From contig NZ_BNJG01000003.1 of assembly GCF_016587375.1 (NCBI RefSeq), positions 124,001 to 188,000 of the forward strand: a DNA stretch of 64,000 nt, read 5' to 3'. The notes below the pieces were generated by a model. The model ran no database searches. It was not told where the DNA came from and saw only the letters and a program-made list of their open reading frames with translations. The translations under genes were made by a program, and so were the position numbers. This document shows, in pieces, positions 1 to 8,530 of this stretch. The stretch's first letter is position 1. The number at the start of each line of letters is the position of its first letter. This DNA is from Ktedonobacter robiniae (GTDB lineage Bacteria; Chloroflexota; Ktedonobacteria; Ktedonobacterales; Ktedonobacteraceae).

Positions 1-460
1 AATGGCAAAGTGGGCAGGTGCCACGGTGATCGCGACAGCCTCTGCACGCAATCATGCATTCCTACGCACGTTGGGAGCCGATGAGATCATTGATTATACC
101 ACCACGCGTTTCGAGGATGTGGTGCGTGATGTTGATATAGTGCTTGATACCATAGGCGGTGAGACAGTAGATCGCTCCTGGCGCGTTCTAAGGAAGGGCG
201 GACTGCTCCTGAGTGTGTTTAGCCCCCCATCCCAAGAGCAGGCTGCCGCCTTTGGTGTGCGTGAGCTCTTTTTTATCGTCAAGCCCAATCGAGAACAGCT
301 CATACACATCGGGGACCTGATAGATACAGGCCAGCTCCGACCAATCATCGAGCGGGTCTTTCCTCTCTCAGAGGCATCCCAGGCGTTTGAGCAGGCCCTA
401 CAAGGGCACACGCGCGGAAAAATCATTTTGCGCGTAGAGGGCGAGGAAAAGAGCAGTTAA
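1..460 (+). CDS. NADP-dependent quinone oxidoreductase-like MDR protein, 3' part
   Basis: The window opens inside this gene, so only about 152 C-terminal residues are visible. They match the cofactor half of zinc-independent medium-chain dehydrogenase/reductases: a GATVIATAS strand at the end of the Rossmann beta-alpha unit, LGADEIIDY, then DIVLDTIGG, and a C-terminal helix (SEASQAFEQAL) followed by GKIIL, the usual end of the family. Family members reduce quinones or enones with NADPH in the cytoplasm; the substrate cannot be inferred. The frame is open to base 1, so the apparent Met at base 2 is internal. The gene ends cleanly with TAA and nothing suggests damage in the visible part. Confidence 0.85.
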   Translation, partial: MAKWAGATVIATASARNHAFLRTLGADEIIDYTTTRFEDVVRDVDIVLDTIGGETVDRSWRVLRKGGLLLSVFSPPSQEQAAAFGVRELFFIVKPNREQLIHIGDLIDTGQLRPIIERVFPLSEASQAFEQALQGHTRGKIILRVEGEEKSS

Positions 461-547
461 AACGTCTCTCGTCCTGCTCAAGCCACAGTGATACATGAGA
501 ATACCATTGAGGAACAAATCGAGCAGGTACAAGCAGCGAAGTAAAAC

Positions 548-892
548 GTGATGAAGGAGAAAATATTGAGAACCATTGACCATCAAGAGTTGAAACAGAA
601 AATGGACCACGATGAATCCTTTCGTCTGGTAATGGCTCTGAATGAGTGGCAGTACCAGATGAAACATATTCCTGGTTCCCTGTACTTCTCCACCATCCAG
701 GGCGCGCTGGCCGAGCTTCGCAAAGAAGACGAGATTGTCGTCTACTGTTCCGACCGAACCTGTATTGCCAGTGCCGCTCTCGGTAAAGTGCTTGAGAACC
801 AGGGCTATACCCAGGTGCTGCACTTTGCCGGTGGGCTGGCCGAGTGGGAACAGGCAGGCTATCCATTAGAAGGCAGGGATGCCAAGGCCTGA
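548..892 (+). CDS. single-domain rhodanese-like protein
   Basis: This 114-residue protein is one rhodanese domain, the usual length for single-domain forms. Visible marks are HIPGSLYFS (the family's H-I-P-G-A turn), the active-site strand VVYCSDRTC with the presumed catalytic Cys at about residue 67, and the closing GGLAEWEQAGYPLEG. Such proteins carry persulfide sulfur on the active-site Cys. The loop after the Cys is longer and more polar than in classic thiosulfate sulfurtransferases, so substrate is open. Start is GTG at 548 or ATG at 551; neither has a strong ribosome site. It follows the oxidoreductase by about 90 bases, probably as a separate unit. Confidence 0.8.
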   Translation: MMKEKILRTIDHQELKQKMDHDESFRLVMALNEWQYQMKHIPGSLYFSTIQGALAELRKEDEIVVYCSDRTCIASAALGKVLENQGYTQVLHFAGGLAEWEQAGYPLEGRDAKA

Positions 893-910
893 TTGTGTTA
901 GCATCAGTAG

Positions 911-1345
911 GCCTGTCAGTGCGATCCTGACGATACAATCAATGTGCGGGATTTATCTAATGGCCGGGTGCTTCATACTTTGAGTGGACACATGGGCTTT
1001 TCTGGCTCTATAGCACTCAGCTCTGATGGGCACACGCTAGCCAGTGGCTACACCCATCAAATGATCGATATCTGGGATATCCGGGACACCTCATTCGGCC
1101 AGCCATTGTGCACGCTAAGCGGACACACAGGCCCTGTTCGTACAGTGGCATTCAGCCCCGATGGACGCATTTTGGCTAGTGGCAGCAGAGATACCACGAT
1201 TAAAGTCTGGGATTTATCCAATGGTCGGTTGGTTCAGACAATTGGCCAAGGAAGTATTGTCAGTATCGTGATCCTGGGTCAGAATAATAGCCTGCTAATC
1301 AGCGGGTGTGATGATGGCACAGTCAAGACCTGGATACGCAATTAG
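911..1345 (+). pseudogene. WD40 repeat protein, 5'-truncated remnant
   Basis: About three WD40 blades are readable: DLSNGRVLHTLSGH, DIWDIRDTSFGQPLCTLSGH and SPDGRILASGSRDTTIKVWDLSNG, ending with DDGTVKTWIRN. The reading frame continues upstream of the first possible GTG start (944): bases 923-952 read DPDDTINVRD, which is the D-x-T-I-x-V-W-D signature of a preceding blade, before an in-frame TAG at 908. A complete propeller needs about seven blades, so this is the tail of a longer protein (often an N-terminal kinase or NACHT fusion in Ktedonobacteria) cut off by rearrangement. Expression is doubtful. Confidence 0.7.
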
Positions 1346-1504
1346 AGACATCTCCTATATTTAGAACCCCTGAAGCCCTGTAGGAAATATAGCAAATTGC
1401 TTTAAGTCCTAAAATATCAGTTATCTGAGAGCTGACTCAGCGTGTTCTATTAACACTGAGATTCTTGCTCATAAACACAAAGTGCAGACAGATGGAGAGT
1501 ATGC

Positions 1505-2361
1505 ATGCAAAAGGAAGAGCGAGCAACATCTAGCAAGCCTCGGACCTATGTCATCGGCGAAGCCACCTTTCGAAACAAGGAGGACCTCGAGAAATACCTT
1601 CAACACATTCTTTACTCCTATCAGTCTGGGGAGGTGCTTAACAGTCAACACACCCGTTTTTTGCTCGCACTTCTTCATAATCATCCCAAAGCTGAGGAGA
1701 AATTTGGCTGTGGAATCCAGGCATTCGTGGTTCGCCAAAATCCTCGCTTTACCACAAAGCGTTTTTTTTACCTGGTTCGCCTCGACGGAACAGAGGATGA
1801 TTTCAGTTTTAAAAAATGCCTGTATCCTCCATCGCCGCTCATGCTTTTTAAAGCCGTGTGCCAACGATTGACGGGGAAGCGAATGTATTGGATAAAGGCT
1901 GAGCATTTTCGCAAGCACGCGAATGCTGAGGGCAAGGTCCAGTGTCCCATTACTGGCCAGTGGATTGCACGCGAACAAGCGCACGTTGATCATGCAGTTC
2001 CAATACATTTGAGCGTATCGTGACTGATTTTATTCGCCAGTATGAGATACAGGTGGACCAGATCGCACTCAAAGAAACAGAGGGAGAACAGGAAGTTGGA
2101 TTAACCTTTGCCGATCCTCACCTCGCTGATACCTGGGTGGCCTTTCACGACGCACGAGCTTCCTTTCGTATTGTGAGCGAATGGTGCTCACGCGTTGGAG
2201 TGAGACGTAAAACAAGTGTTCTATCCATGCAAAAAGTATCTCATGGAGACCTAGCATTGTCAAGTGGAGAGGATGCACCCCCACCCTGTCCACCCACAAA
2301 AGGAACGCTTCATTCCTCCTCTGGTTCAAACGCAGGGGTCTCCAGAAGCAGAGTTCGATGA
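1505..2361 (+). pseudogene. DUF3223 (DCL-like) protein, split by a frameshift
   Basis: Frame one (1505-2023) encodes 172 residues with a DUF3223-like core: ATFRNKEDLEKYLQHIL near the N terminus, a middle region, FYLVRLDGTEDDFSFKKCL, then CPITGQWIAREQAHVDH. The frame then ends in a short foreign tail. The second frame (open through 2020-2361) resumes exactly there with TFERIVTDFIRQYEIQVDQI and FADPHLADTWVAFHDARASFRIVS, the normal C-terminal continuation. One missing base near 2005 (CCAATAC where CCAAATAC would read P-N-T-F-E) explains the break. It is therefore one gene of about 260 to 285 residues, either inactivated or carrying a sequencing error in an A run. DCL-type proteins are tied to rRNA maturation in plants; the bacterial role is unknown. 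Confidence 0.6.
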
Positions 2362-2741
2362 ATGGTAATCCAGCCAACAAGGATCGGCTGGAGCATCGCA
2401 ATTGGATGCTGGGCATCCAGGACCGGATGCCCTAGCTCTACAAAAATCAGGGCCATGGGAGTGCAAAAAAGAACGAGGCGCGTAGCGCGCGAGCGACGAA
2501 ACCGCCGAAAAAAATGATCATAATGGGACATTGCACCTCTCCAAAACGTTGACTGGTGTGGTTGAAACGGGAACTTAGGAACAAAGCCCACGGATTGCGC
2601 AACGGGATAAGCTCAAGCAGAGCGAAAAGAAACAGTCCGAAAGTCGATGCTGTATGGTCAAAAAGCCGAGGAAAATGCCAATGATTGGTGTCCATTGATG
2701 CAGAAAGGCGAGCAGGTCAGACAATGCCGAGGGAAGAAACA
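2362..2741. other. Gene-poor stretch with one copy of a dispersed short repeat
   Basis: No convincing gene is seen between the DUF3223 remnant and the insertion element. On the minus strand, bases 2589-2623 carry a copy of a motif reading GAGCTTATCCCGTTGCGCAA then TCCGTGGG, which recurs near 8450, 26610 and 27180. Confidence 0.4.
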
Positions 2742-2758
2742 CTGTCCGTGATGGGTGG

Positions 2759-3583
2759 TTAAGCGGTGGCGAGCAGATCAAAGCCAAAAGAGCGAGCAAA
2801 GGTAGCCGACAGGCCGTGCAACGTGACGACTAGCCTGGGCGCATCGGATGGACGGACCTTGCGAGCTAACCGCTCCGCCCAGGACAGACGCCAATGTGCA
2901 CGCTTCGCACGGGTCAAGGGTGGCGAGATCTGCTCCGGGCTAGGCGAAGGATTGGCAGAGGTGGAGCTTTCTAGCCGGACGGTTTGGCTTCGGATCACTT
3001 TGAGCCAGGTGCGTCGGATGCCACAGCGTGGCCAATCCCTCCAGAGGACTGGAGCAAGAGGAAACTCTTGAGGCGTTTTTTCCTGAGGAGGTGAGACATC
3101 CGAGCGAGAAGCGTCCAGCGGCCACAGCACCGCACTCACCCGGCGTGGTTTGAGCGTTGTGCTACTCTCTTGACACTGTGCCCGCAGGGAACAGGAGCGG
3201 CAATGGCCGATACGAGCGGCATACAAGACCCGCAGGGAACCATTACGCTCAGGACGCCGTTCCTGGGGATACAGGGGACGGTTGGCAGGGCAACGCAGTG
3301 TGCCATCGGGCTGCGGAGTAAACGCGGAACCAGGAAAGCCATGAGTAAAGGATGGGCGTGCGAACTTCGGAGGGCCATACGCCGCTGACATTGACGTGTT
3401 GAGAGCCGGGTACTCCACAGGTGCCGCAGGCTCGGCGGTCTCGCACGCGTGTATCAGCTCGACGACGCTGGGAGGAGCAAATTCGGTCGTGCGCAGTTCC
3501 GATGGAGAGAGTGCCTGCCCCAACTCCAGGCGCAGGTTCCAAATCCACTGCGCCAAAATTTGGGCAAATTCCTGGCCGCAGGG
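2759..3583 (-). pseudogene. DDE transposase, 3' exon
   Basis: Downstream of the intron the transposase resumes with PCGQEFAQILAQWIWNLRLE. Joining CAT ACC to CCC TGC GGC gives the uninterrupted SHTPCGQEF, so splicing at 6086/3584 keeps frame. A distal Cys-rich block (CRSCSLRAQC) may bind zinc; it follows RCPANRPLYPQERR and RVLYAARIGH. The exon ends in TAA at 2759. Together with the 5' exon the protein would be about 668 residues. The longer unspliced frame starting at 3667 is an artefact of reading into intron domains V and VI. Confidence 0.7.
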
Positions 3584-3645
3584 GTAGAGTAGGAGGCCAG
3601 CGAGGTAATGAGCGGTTCTCATCCCTTTTCCGACCTCCCCTCCCC

Positions 3646-3679
3646 GAACCGGACGTGCCACTTTCATGGCATCCGGCTC
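3646..3679 (-). ncRNA. Group II intron domain V
   Basis: On the minus strand the 34-nt hairpin reads GAGCCGGATGCCATGAAAGT followed by GGCACGTCCGGTTC. The lower stem pairs GAGCCGGA with TCCGGTTC and the upper stem TGCCA with TGGCA, closed by a GAAA-type loop. The AGC catalytic triad and the two-nucleotide CG bulge are present. The stop codon of the intron-encoded protein (TGA, 3664-3666) lies inside this loop, so coding sequence runs through the 5' half of domain V. Confidence 0.9.
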
Positions 3680-5523
3680 TCCAGTATCGTAATCGCTGCC
3701 TTTCTTTTTGCTTTGATTTCCGTGACGCTGATTAAGGGCCGTGAGAGCGGGAGGCCATGTTCCACGTCCTCATGGCATCTTTTGCAGAGGAGCAACGTTT
3801 TCCTTTGGAGGGCAGTCATCCTTTTCACCCATTTGGGCTTTGGCCTTCCTGGGTATTCGTGGAGTTTTCTCATTCCCTGCACGTGGTGGACTTCTACGTC
3901 TTCCGAACTCCCGCAGAGTTCGCAGAAGTCTGCAAGAAGTCTTTGTACAAGTTCTGTTCTTCCTCCCCACACTTTCTTTGGTTGTTCCTCTAGGTTTGCC
4001 TGGATGTCCCAAGTGAGCGGCACACCACCCCATATTGCGATAAGTGGCTCCTTATCCTGTCGCGGTATTTTCACTTGGAGTACTTTGTACTCTTTGCTGT
4101 CTCTTGCGACTTTGGCCCCGTATTTCTCATAGATTTTGGATGCTGACACGTTGTATTTACGGGCCAGCGTTTTGGTCAATGAGAGTTCCATGATCCACCT
4201 GAGTTCGCCAAGTGCGTACATGTTGAAGGCCAATTGATAGTAGTTTGCGAGTCCCCGGAATTCTGCCTGATACTTTGAGATGATGGTGAAATCACTCTCT
4301 GGTAAGAGTTCTGTCCGGTGTATCGCTTTTCCGCCTCGCTTGTATCGTTCCCCCTTTTCCTTGATAACGTTCTTGGGTACTTGTAGCGCTATGTGCCCGT
4401 TGATACTTCTACGGGTAATTCCATCTTTGAATCTTACCTGCTTGGTGTCAACTTGCCTTACCGTTATTTCGTATCCGAGGAATCGCGCTGCTTCACTCCT
4501 TGCGTGGGTGATGAGCGTTTTCTCCTGCGAGAGTTCTAGTTTGAGTTCCTCTTGCAAGAATGTTCGCAGGGCTTGTTTGATTTCCTCCGCTTCCGACCTT
4601 GTGCCAGTAAACCCTAGTAAAAAGTCGTCGGCGTAGCGAACGTACTTCAGGCGTTTGTAGTTTGGGTCATTCACTTTCATCGACGGGAGCTTTTGTGCTT
4701 GTTTCACTAAGGCTTCCGCCTGTGCAGTGTTCCCTTTCTTTCTTTGCTGCCGGGAGCGTTTCAGGAGGTTGATATATTCCTGATTTCTCTTCCTTTGGCT
4801 TCCTTTGGTGTATCTTGGGATGAGTTCCGTTTCTACCCATCTGTCCAGCTTGTTGAGGAGGATATTTGAGAGGACCGGGCTAGCTATTCCACCTTGCGGG
4901 ACTCCGCTCAGTGTTTGGTTAAAGGTCCAGTCCTCCATGTACCCTGCGTCCAAGAGTTCTCGTAGAAGATTGATAAACCGTCTGTCGTGTATCTTCTCTT
5001 CGAGTGTTCGGAGGAGAAGCTCATGGCTGAGTTTATTAAAACACTGCGAGATGTCTCCCTCTATGAACCACGTCGTTCCCGTCCAGTTGTAGTAGATTTC
5101 TCTAAGCGCGGTGTGACAACCTCGCTCAGGGCGAAATCCGTGCGAGTGTTCGGAGAATTGGGGTTCGTCATACGCTTCAAGGATGAGGCGTATGACTTCC
5201 TGTACCAGCTTATCCGACCACACTGGCATGCCTAATGGCCGTTTCTTTCCGTTTTTCTTCGGAATGTAGGTCCGTCGCGTTGGCAACCATTGATAGCGTT
5301 CATATCGCAGAGCTTCTATGATAGCATCAACTTTTTCCCGCAACATTCCATCGGGTGTTTCTTCCGTAACGCCATGCGTCATTGCACCTTTGTTGCGGTA
5401 GATTTTCCCGTAGGCCATCAGGAAGAGGTCTTGGTTGAACAGAAGTTTGTAGACCCGTTCTAATGGCAAACCCTTTTTGCCTCGCTCACGAATGAGTCCC
5501 AAGATAGTTTTGGCTGTACGCAT
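3664..5523 (-). CDS. ltrA: Group II intron reverse transcriptase/maturase with HNH endonuclease
   Basis: The intron-encoded protein is about 619 residues. Fingers and palm motifs are present: KRPLGMPVWSDKLVQ, FIEGDISQCFNKLSHE, GVPQGGIASPVLSN and the catalytic YADD in VRYADDFLLG. A maturase X domain with FRGLANYYQLA and NMYALGELRWIME follows, and the C terminus has an HNH/En domain (CELCGSSEDVEVHHV, then LLCKRCHEDVEHG). It should bind the intron RNA, assist splicing and drive retrohoming by target-primed reverse transcription. ATG at 5523 is chosen because it follows GAAAGGTGCGTGAG; the frame is open upstream but lacks support. The ORF ends within domain V. All key residues look intact, so the protein may be functional even though the host transposase is frameshifted. 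Confidence 0.92.
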   Translation of the reverse strand: MRTAKTILGLIRERGKKGLPLERVYKLLFNQDLFLMAYGKIYRNKGAMTHGVTEETPDGMLREKVDAIIEALRYERYQWLPTRRTYIPKKNGKKRPLGMPVWSDKLVQEVIRLILEAYDEPQFSEHSHGFRPERGCHTALREIYYNWTGTTWFIEGDISQCFNKLSHELLLRTLEEKIHDRRFINLLRELLDAGYMEDWTFNQTLSGVPQGGIASPVLSNILLNKLDRWVETELIPRYTKGSQRKRNQEYINLLKRSRQQRKKGNTAQAEALVKQAQKLPSMKVNDPNYKRLKYVRYADDFLLGFTGTRSEAEEIKQALRTFLQEELKLELSQEKTLITHARSEAARFLGYEITVRQVDTKQVRFKDGITRRSINGHIALQVPKNVIKEKGERYKRGGKAIHRTELLPESDFTIISKYQAEFRGLANYYQLAFNMYALGELRWIMELSLTKTLARKYNVSASKIYEKYGAKVARDSKEYKVLQVKIPRQDKEPLIAIWGGVPLTWDIQANLEEQPKKVWGGRTELVQRLLADFCELCGSSEDVEVHHVQGMRKLHEYPGRPKPKWVKRMTALQRKTLLLCKRCHEDVEHGLPLSRPLISVTEIKAKRKAAITILESRMP

Positions 5524-6086
5524 CTCACGCACCTTTCTATTTGGTTCCCAACGATACCTACCCTGCTTGCCTGTATCAAGGGCAAGCTCTCGTCCTCTTT
5601 CAAGGACTGCCCCTTCAGTTGTGCTTACACACACCTTACTATGGGGGTTCCGTCGCCTTGAGGTTCGCACCTTTTAGGCGATCCCGTATTTACGCTTATG
5701 AGACGTTTAGCGCGTTTAGGTGCCCCGTTCACTTCCTTCACCCTGTTCTTTACAGGTCACTCACCGTAGAGAGCATTCGACAGCTTCATACCCCAAAGCT
5801 ACCTCTTACGGTGTCGTCGTCTCAGGTATGCTACGACGGGTGTACTCTTCCACCGTTGGAAGTTAGGGTTCAACCAATCCAGGCTTCACCTCTGTCCTTT
5901 TTGGGATTTCTTGCGCGCAGGACTTGCGGTGCATCACCCTACATACCTTCGGGTTTAACCGCTTTACTGCCATGCTGCTTTCCCCTTTGCCTTTCGACGC
6001 CAGGTAGGGCAGTTGTCCTAGAAGGTATTCGCTCTCGACCTCCTGCTCCTTCTGGAGCAATCTCGATAAGCGCCGAAACGGCGCAC

Positions 6087-7267
6087 GGTATGCGAGTACC
6101 AGCGGTCAGATTCCTGCTCATCGTCTTCGTCGGCCAGCACGGTTTCAAACGAGCCGCGATGCAAGTAGAGGTCAAGGACATCCGAGGCCGTAAACGCTCT
6201 TAAGGGAAGCGTGCTGACAAAGAGTTCATAGATCATCCCGTCGCGCTCGGTGCCAATGGCGGGAGAAGAGCCTGTGGCAGCATGGGTAGCGACCACCAGG
6301 CGCACATTAGGTCCAGCAGCGGTCAAAGGGACAGATGCACAATCGTAGAGAGTTCGTTTCATACCGCTTTCCGGATGGGTGCTCACGTGGTCTGGAGTAC
6401 GCAGAAGGCGAAGCTTCACAACCTCCAGATCGAGGAGATGATAGGCCCGACTTCTCGCAATCACGGCCAAGTCAGCCGAGAGCACATCTAGAAGGGGAGC
6501 GGCGTCGCCATAGAGGCCATCCAGCCGCACGAGCAGGGAAGCAGTGGGATGCCCGAGTTGTGTCGCATAGTTGCGGATCACCTGGATCGACTGCTGCAAT
6601 TCCCCACGATAGTCCCCATTGCCAGCTCCGCCAAACGTGCCGAGCAGCTGATGCGTATGCGTCTGGAGGATCACTGTACGCGTGCGAACCACTTCATCTC
6701 GCTTGCGCCCTTGATAACCTGGCGCACATGCCTGATCAAACCGGCGATGGGGAGCGGGCAAGTCGTCCGTTTGCGGCAGTGCTCGTTGCCGAGCCGCCTG
6801 TCGGGTCCCATCCACGTCAGTCACCACCCACAGCCTGCCCGTCCGGTCAAACAATCCACCAGGGACGGCAAACGGTTTGCGCGCAAGCAGATCTCTTGAA
6901 AGAGCGAACGAAGTGTTTCCACGCTGGCTTGATCAAGGGCAGCAAGAAGGCGGGAAAGCGTCGAGCGATGGGGCAACTGGTTGCGCCCAAAGAGGGCCAT
7001 GAACGGCTCGGCAAAAGGAGCGAGCCGTTCGTAAAACGCCTTAAGCGTGGGTTCGGAGCTGACAGCATAGCCGATGAGCACGACCACGAAATCGATCAGC
7101 TCATAGGTCCCAAAGCGTGCGCGGGCAAAACGCACCTGCTCCTGGATCGTTTTCAGGAGACCCTCATGACTGAGAACCTGAGCAAAGGCTGCCACTTCTC
7201 CCATCCAGGATGGGACACTTGGCACAGCTTCCGGAGTAATCTGAATGGTGACTTTTGATTGTGTCAT
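6087..7267 (-). pseudogene. DDE transposase, 5' exon, with a frameshift
   Basis: The N-terminal part starts MTQSKVTIQI at 7267 and runs through FGTYELIDFVVVLIGYAVSS and RNQLPHRSTLSRLLAALD, a helical N-terminal region. Near 6897 the frame is lost: the next frame reads DLLARKPFAVPGGLFDRTG and continues through VVTDVDGTRQAARQRALP (catalytic Asp region), DGLYGDAAPLLDVL and DLYLHRGSFETVLADEDDE, an IS4-like Y-x-R-x-x-F-E catalytic Glu segment. The last exon codons before the intron are TAC TCG CAT ACC. The single frameshift makes the gene inactive unless recoded; a base lost in the TTTCAAGAGATC region is the simplest cause. Confidence 0.75.
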
Positions 7268-7321
7268 ACGGATGGGATCATCTCCTTGCCTGCGGTGCCG
7301 GAACCATGCTTCACGCGCCGC

Positions 7322-7666
7322 TCAAGGACGGGTGAGCCACAACAACAAGAGAAGCAAGAGAACCGTAGTAACCGGAAGAAGAACACTTTTGACCTTGATA
7401 TGACGCCAGGAACGAATGGAGATCCAGAGAATCAGCAGGAGCTGCAAAAGCGCGGCGGCGAATCTCAAAGGAGGCAAGATGAGCCCGATTCCGGAAACGA
7501 CCTCCACGACCGCAGAAACGTAATAGATCCAAAGGGGGGAATGTTTGAGATAACTGTTTTTTCCCCATTCCCATCCATACAGTTTTCTTGCCCCTGCAAA
7601 CAAGAAGAAAATACCAAGGACAATGCCAAGCAGATTGACCCAGAACGTCGTCGTTTCGAAAAACAT
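7322..7666 (-). CDS. DoxX family membrane protein
   Basis: A 114-residue, four-helix integral membrane protein of the DoxX/MauE type. It opens with FFETTTFWVNLLGIVLGIFF, carries AGARKLYG, the characteristic loop after the first helix, then a VEVVSGIGLILPP helix and a very Leu-rich last helix. ATG at 7666 is chosen over upstream in-frame codons because AGGAGAAAGGT precedes it; the length then fits the family. DoxX-like proteins are often placed in redox or detoxification operons, but this one stands alone, divergent from a TetR regulator that probably controls it. The stop codon falls in the possible right end of the neighbouring insertion element, so the last residues may be altered. Confidence 0.8.
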   Translation of the reverse strand: MFFETTTFWVNLLGIVLGIFFLFAGARKLYGWEWGKNSYLKHSPLWIYYVSAVVEVVSGIGLILPPLRFAAALLQLLLILWISIRSWRHIKVKSVLLPVTTVLLLLLLLWLTRP

Positions 7667-7826
7667 ACCTTTCTCCTCAAAAACAAATGGATTGAAAACA
7701 ATGCATGCAACAGATTGTCGAAAAATGCGATATACTGTTGCTGAATTGAGCATAGTGCGGCAGTCGGGCAAAAACAAGAATCAAAGGTGGAACCCTGTCG
7801 CATTCCACAACACAAAGGGGATTTTG
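7667..7826. promoter_or_regulatory. Divergent doxX/tetR promoter region with inverted repeat
   Basis: The 160-bp gap separates two divergent genes. GCAACAG (7707-7713) and CTGTTGC (7735-7741) form an inverted repeat spanning a TATACT box at 7731-7736. This is a plausible operator for the TetR protein encoded to the right. Inference only. Confidence 0.35.
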
Positions 7827-8429
7827 ATGCGCAAACACCAGGATATCCGAGCCAGACTCACACGCAAACTCCTCCAGGACACGTTGCTTGCTTTACTGGC
7901 CGAAAAACGTTTTGAGGTCATCACTGTGGGAGAAATTGCCGAGCGGGCGATGGTGAATCGGGCCACCTTCTATCGCCATTATCAGGACAAATATGCGTTA
8001 GGCAACAGCCTTTTTCAAGAAGCGATTGAACAACTCGCTTGCGATCTGAGTTCCCCACTCAAGCCCCCTTCAGCCTCTGAAGTAGAAGGGGTGGTCACCC
8101 TCCTGGCCACCTCTTTCGCACATATTGCTGAGTACTCGAGATTGTATCGTGTGATGGTGAGAAATGTCTGGTTCACTGCAAAGATGCATGACACCCTGGC
8201 AGAACTTCTGGGCAAGCGTCTCTCTCTGCCTCCCAGAAGCTCGCAGAACGCAGTTGAAGGGATGCCAGAGGAGCTAGCCGTTGCCTCGCTGGCGAACTGG
8301 CTAATCAGTATGATCCGTTGGTGGCTCGAAAACGGCATGCCCTATCCCCCCCAGCAGATGGCGCTTTGGTGTACCACCTTTATCTCCTCTGGACTTTTTC
8401 AAGCCATGGGCATTCCTTCCTCTCGCTAA
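7827..8429 (+). CDS. TetR/AcrR family transcriptional regulator
   Basis: A 200-residue regulator with an N-terminal helix-turn-helix: the segment after RKLLQDTLLALLAEKRFEVI reads TVGEIAERAMVNRATFYRHY, the standard TetR recognition helix with F-Y-x-H-Y. The C-terminal half is the ligand and dimer domain with a tail typical of the TetR_C_33-like group. ATG at 7827 follows an AAGGGG element. The frame is open further upstream but those codons would overlap the promoter of the divergent doxX gene. The divergent layout suggests it represses the DoxX protein and itself. The inducer is unknown. Confidence 0.85.
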   Translation: MRKHQDIRARLTRKLLQDTLLALLAEKRFEVITVGEIAERAMVNRATFYRHYQDKYALGNSLFQEAIEQLACDLSSPLKPPSASEVEGVVTLLATSFAHIAEYSRLYRVMVRNVWFTAKMHDTLAELLGKRLSLPPRSSQNAVEGMPEELAVASLANWLISMIRWWLENGMPYPPQQMALWCTTFISSGLFQAMGIPSSR

Positions 8430-8530
8430 ACTGAGGAGCTGCCTGCTGAACTCTCGTTGCACATCCCGTGGGATACGACTTTCCAAGAAACCAGATCAGA
8501 TGACTGCTAAACAAGAGGAAGAGGGACACA

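Larger units (their letters stand above)
3584..6086 (-). mobile_element. Complete group II intron (2,503 nt)
   Basis: The 5' boundary on the minus strand is GTGCGCC, matching the GUGYG consensus, immediately after the exon codons CAT ACC. The 3' end reads CCTACTCTAC, with the bulged branch-point A of domain VI in CCTACTC and a terminal AC, immediately before CCC TGC GGC. Domain V (34 nt) is recognisable at 3646-3679, domain VI follows it, and domains I to III would occupy about 5524-6086. The intron encodes a reverse transcriptase/maturase with an HNH endonuclease. It lies in the sense orientation inside a transposase gene and is phased so that splicing restores the host reading frame. Confidence 0.88.
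2742..7331 (-). mobile_element. Insertion element (DDE transposase) interrupted by a group II intron
   Basis: The element holds one transposase gene on the minus strand, divided by an intron at 3584-6086. Weak terminal inverted repeats may lie at 2742-2765 and 7308-7331: both ends share, in inverted orientation, a pattern like C-x-GTCC-x-TGA-x-x-GG and a final AAGC. No target duplication is evident. The right end abuts the stop codon of the doxX-like gene. Without the intron the element would be about 2.1 kb. The ends are the weakest part of this call; the transposase and the intron are clear. Confidence 0.5.

Noticed and set aside
490..543. Tail of an SNF2-type helicase (NTIEEQIEQVQAAK then stop)
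   Set aside because: Only 14 residues resemble the usual helicase end; too short to support a feature.
5541..6203. A 220-codon plus-strand open frame
   Set aside because: It runs antisense through domains I-III of the group II intron and past the intron boundary; the composition is not protein-like.
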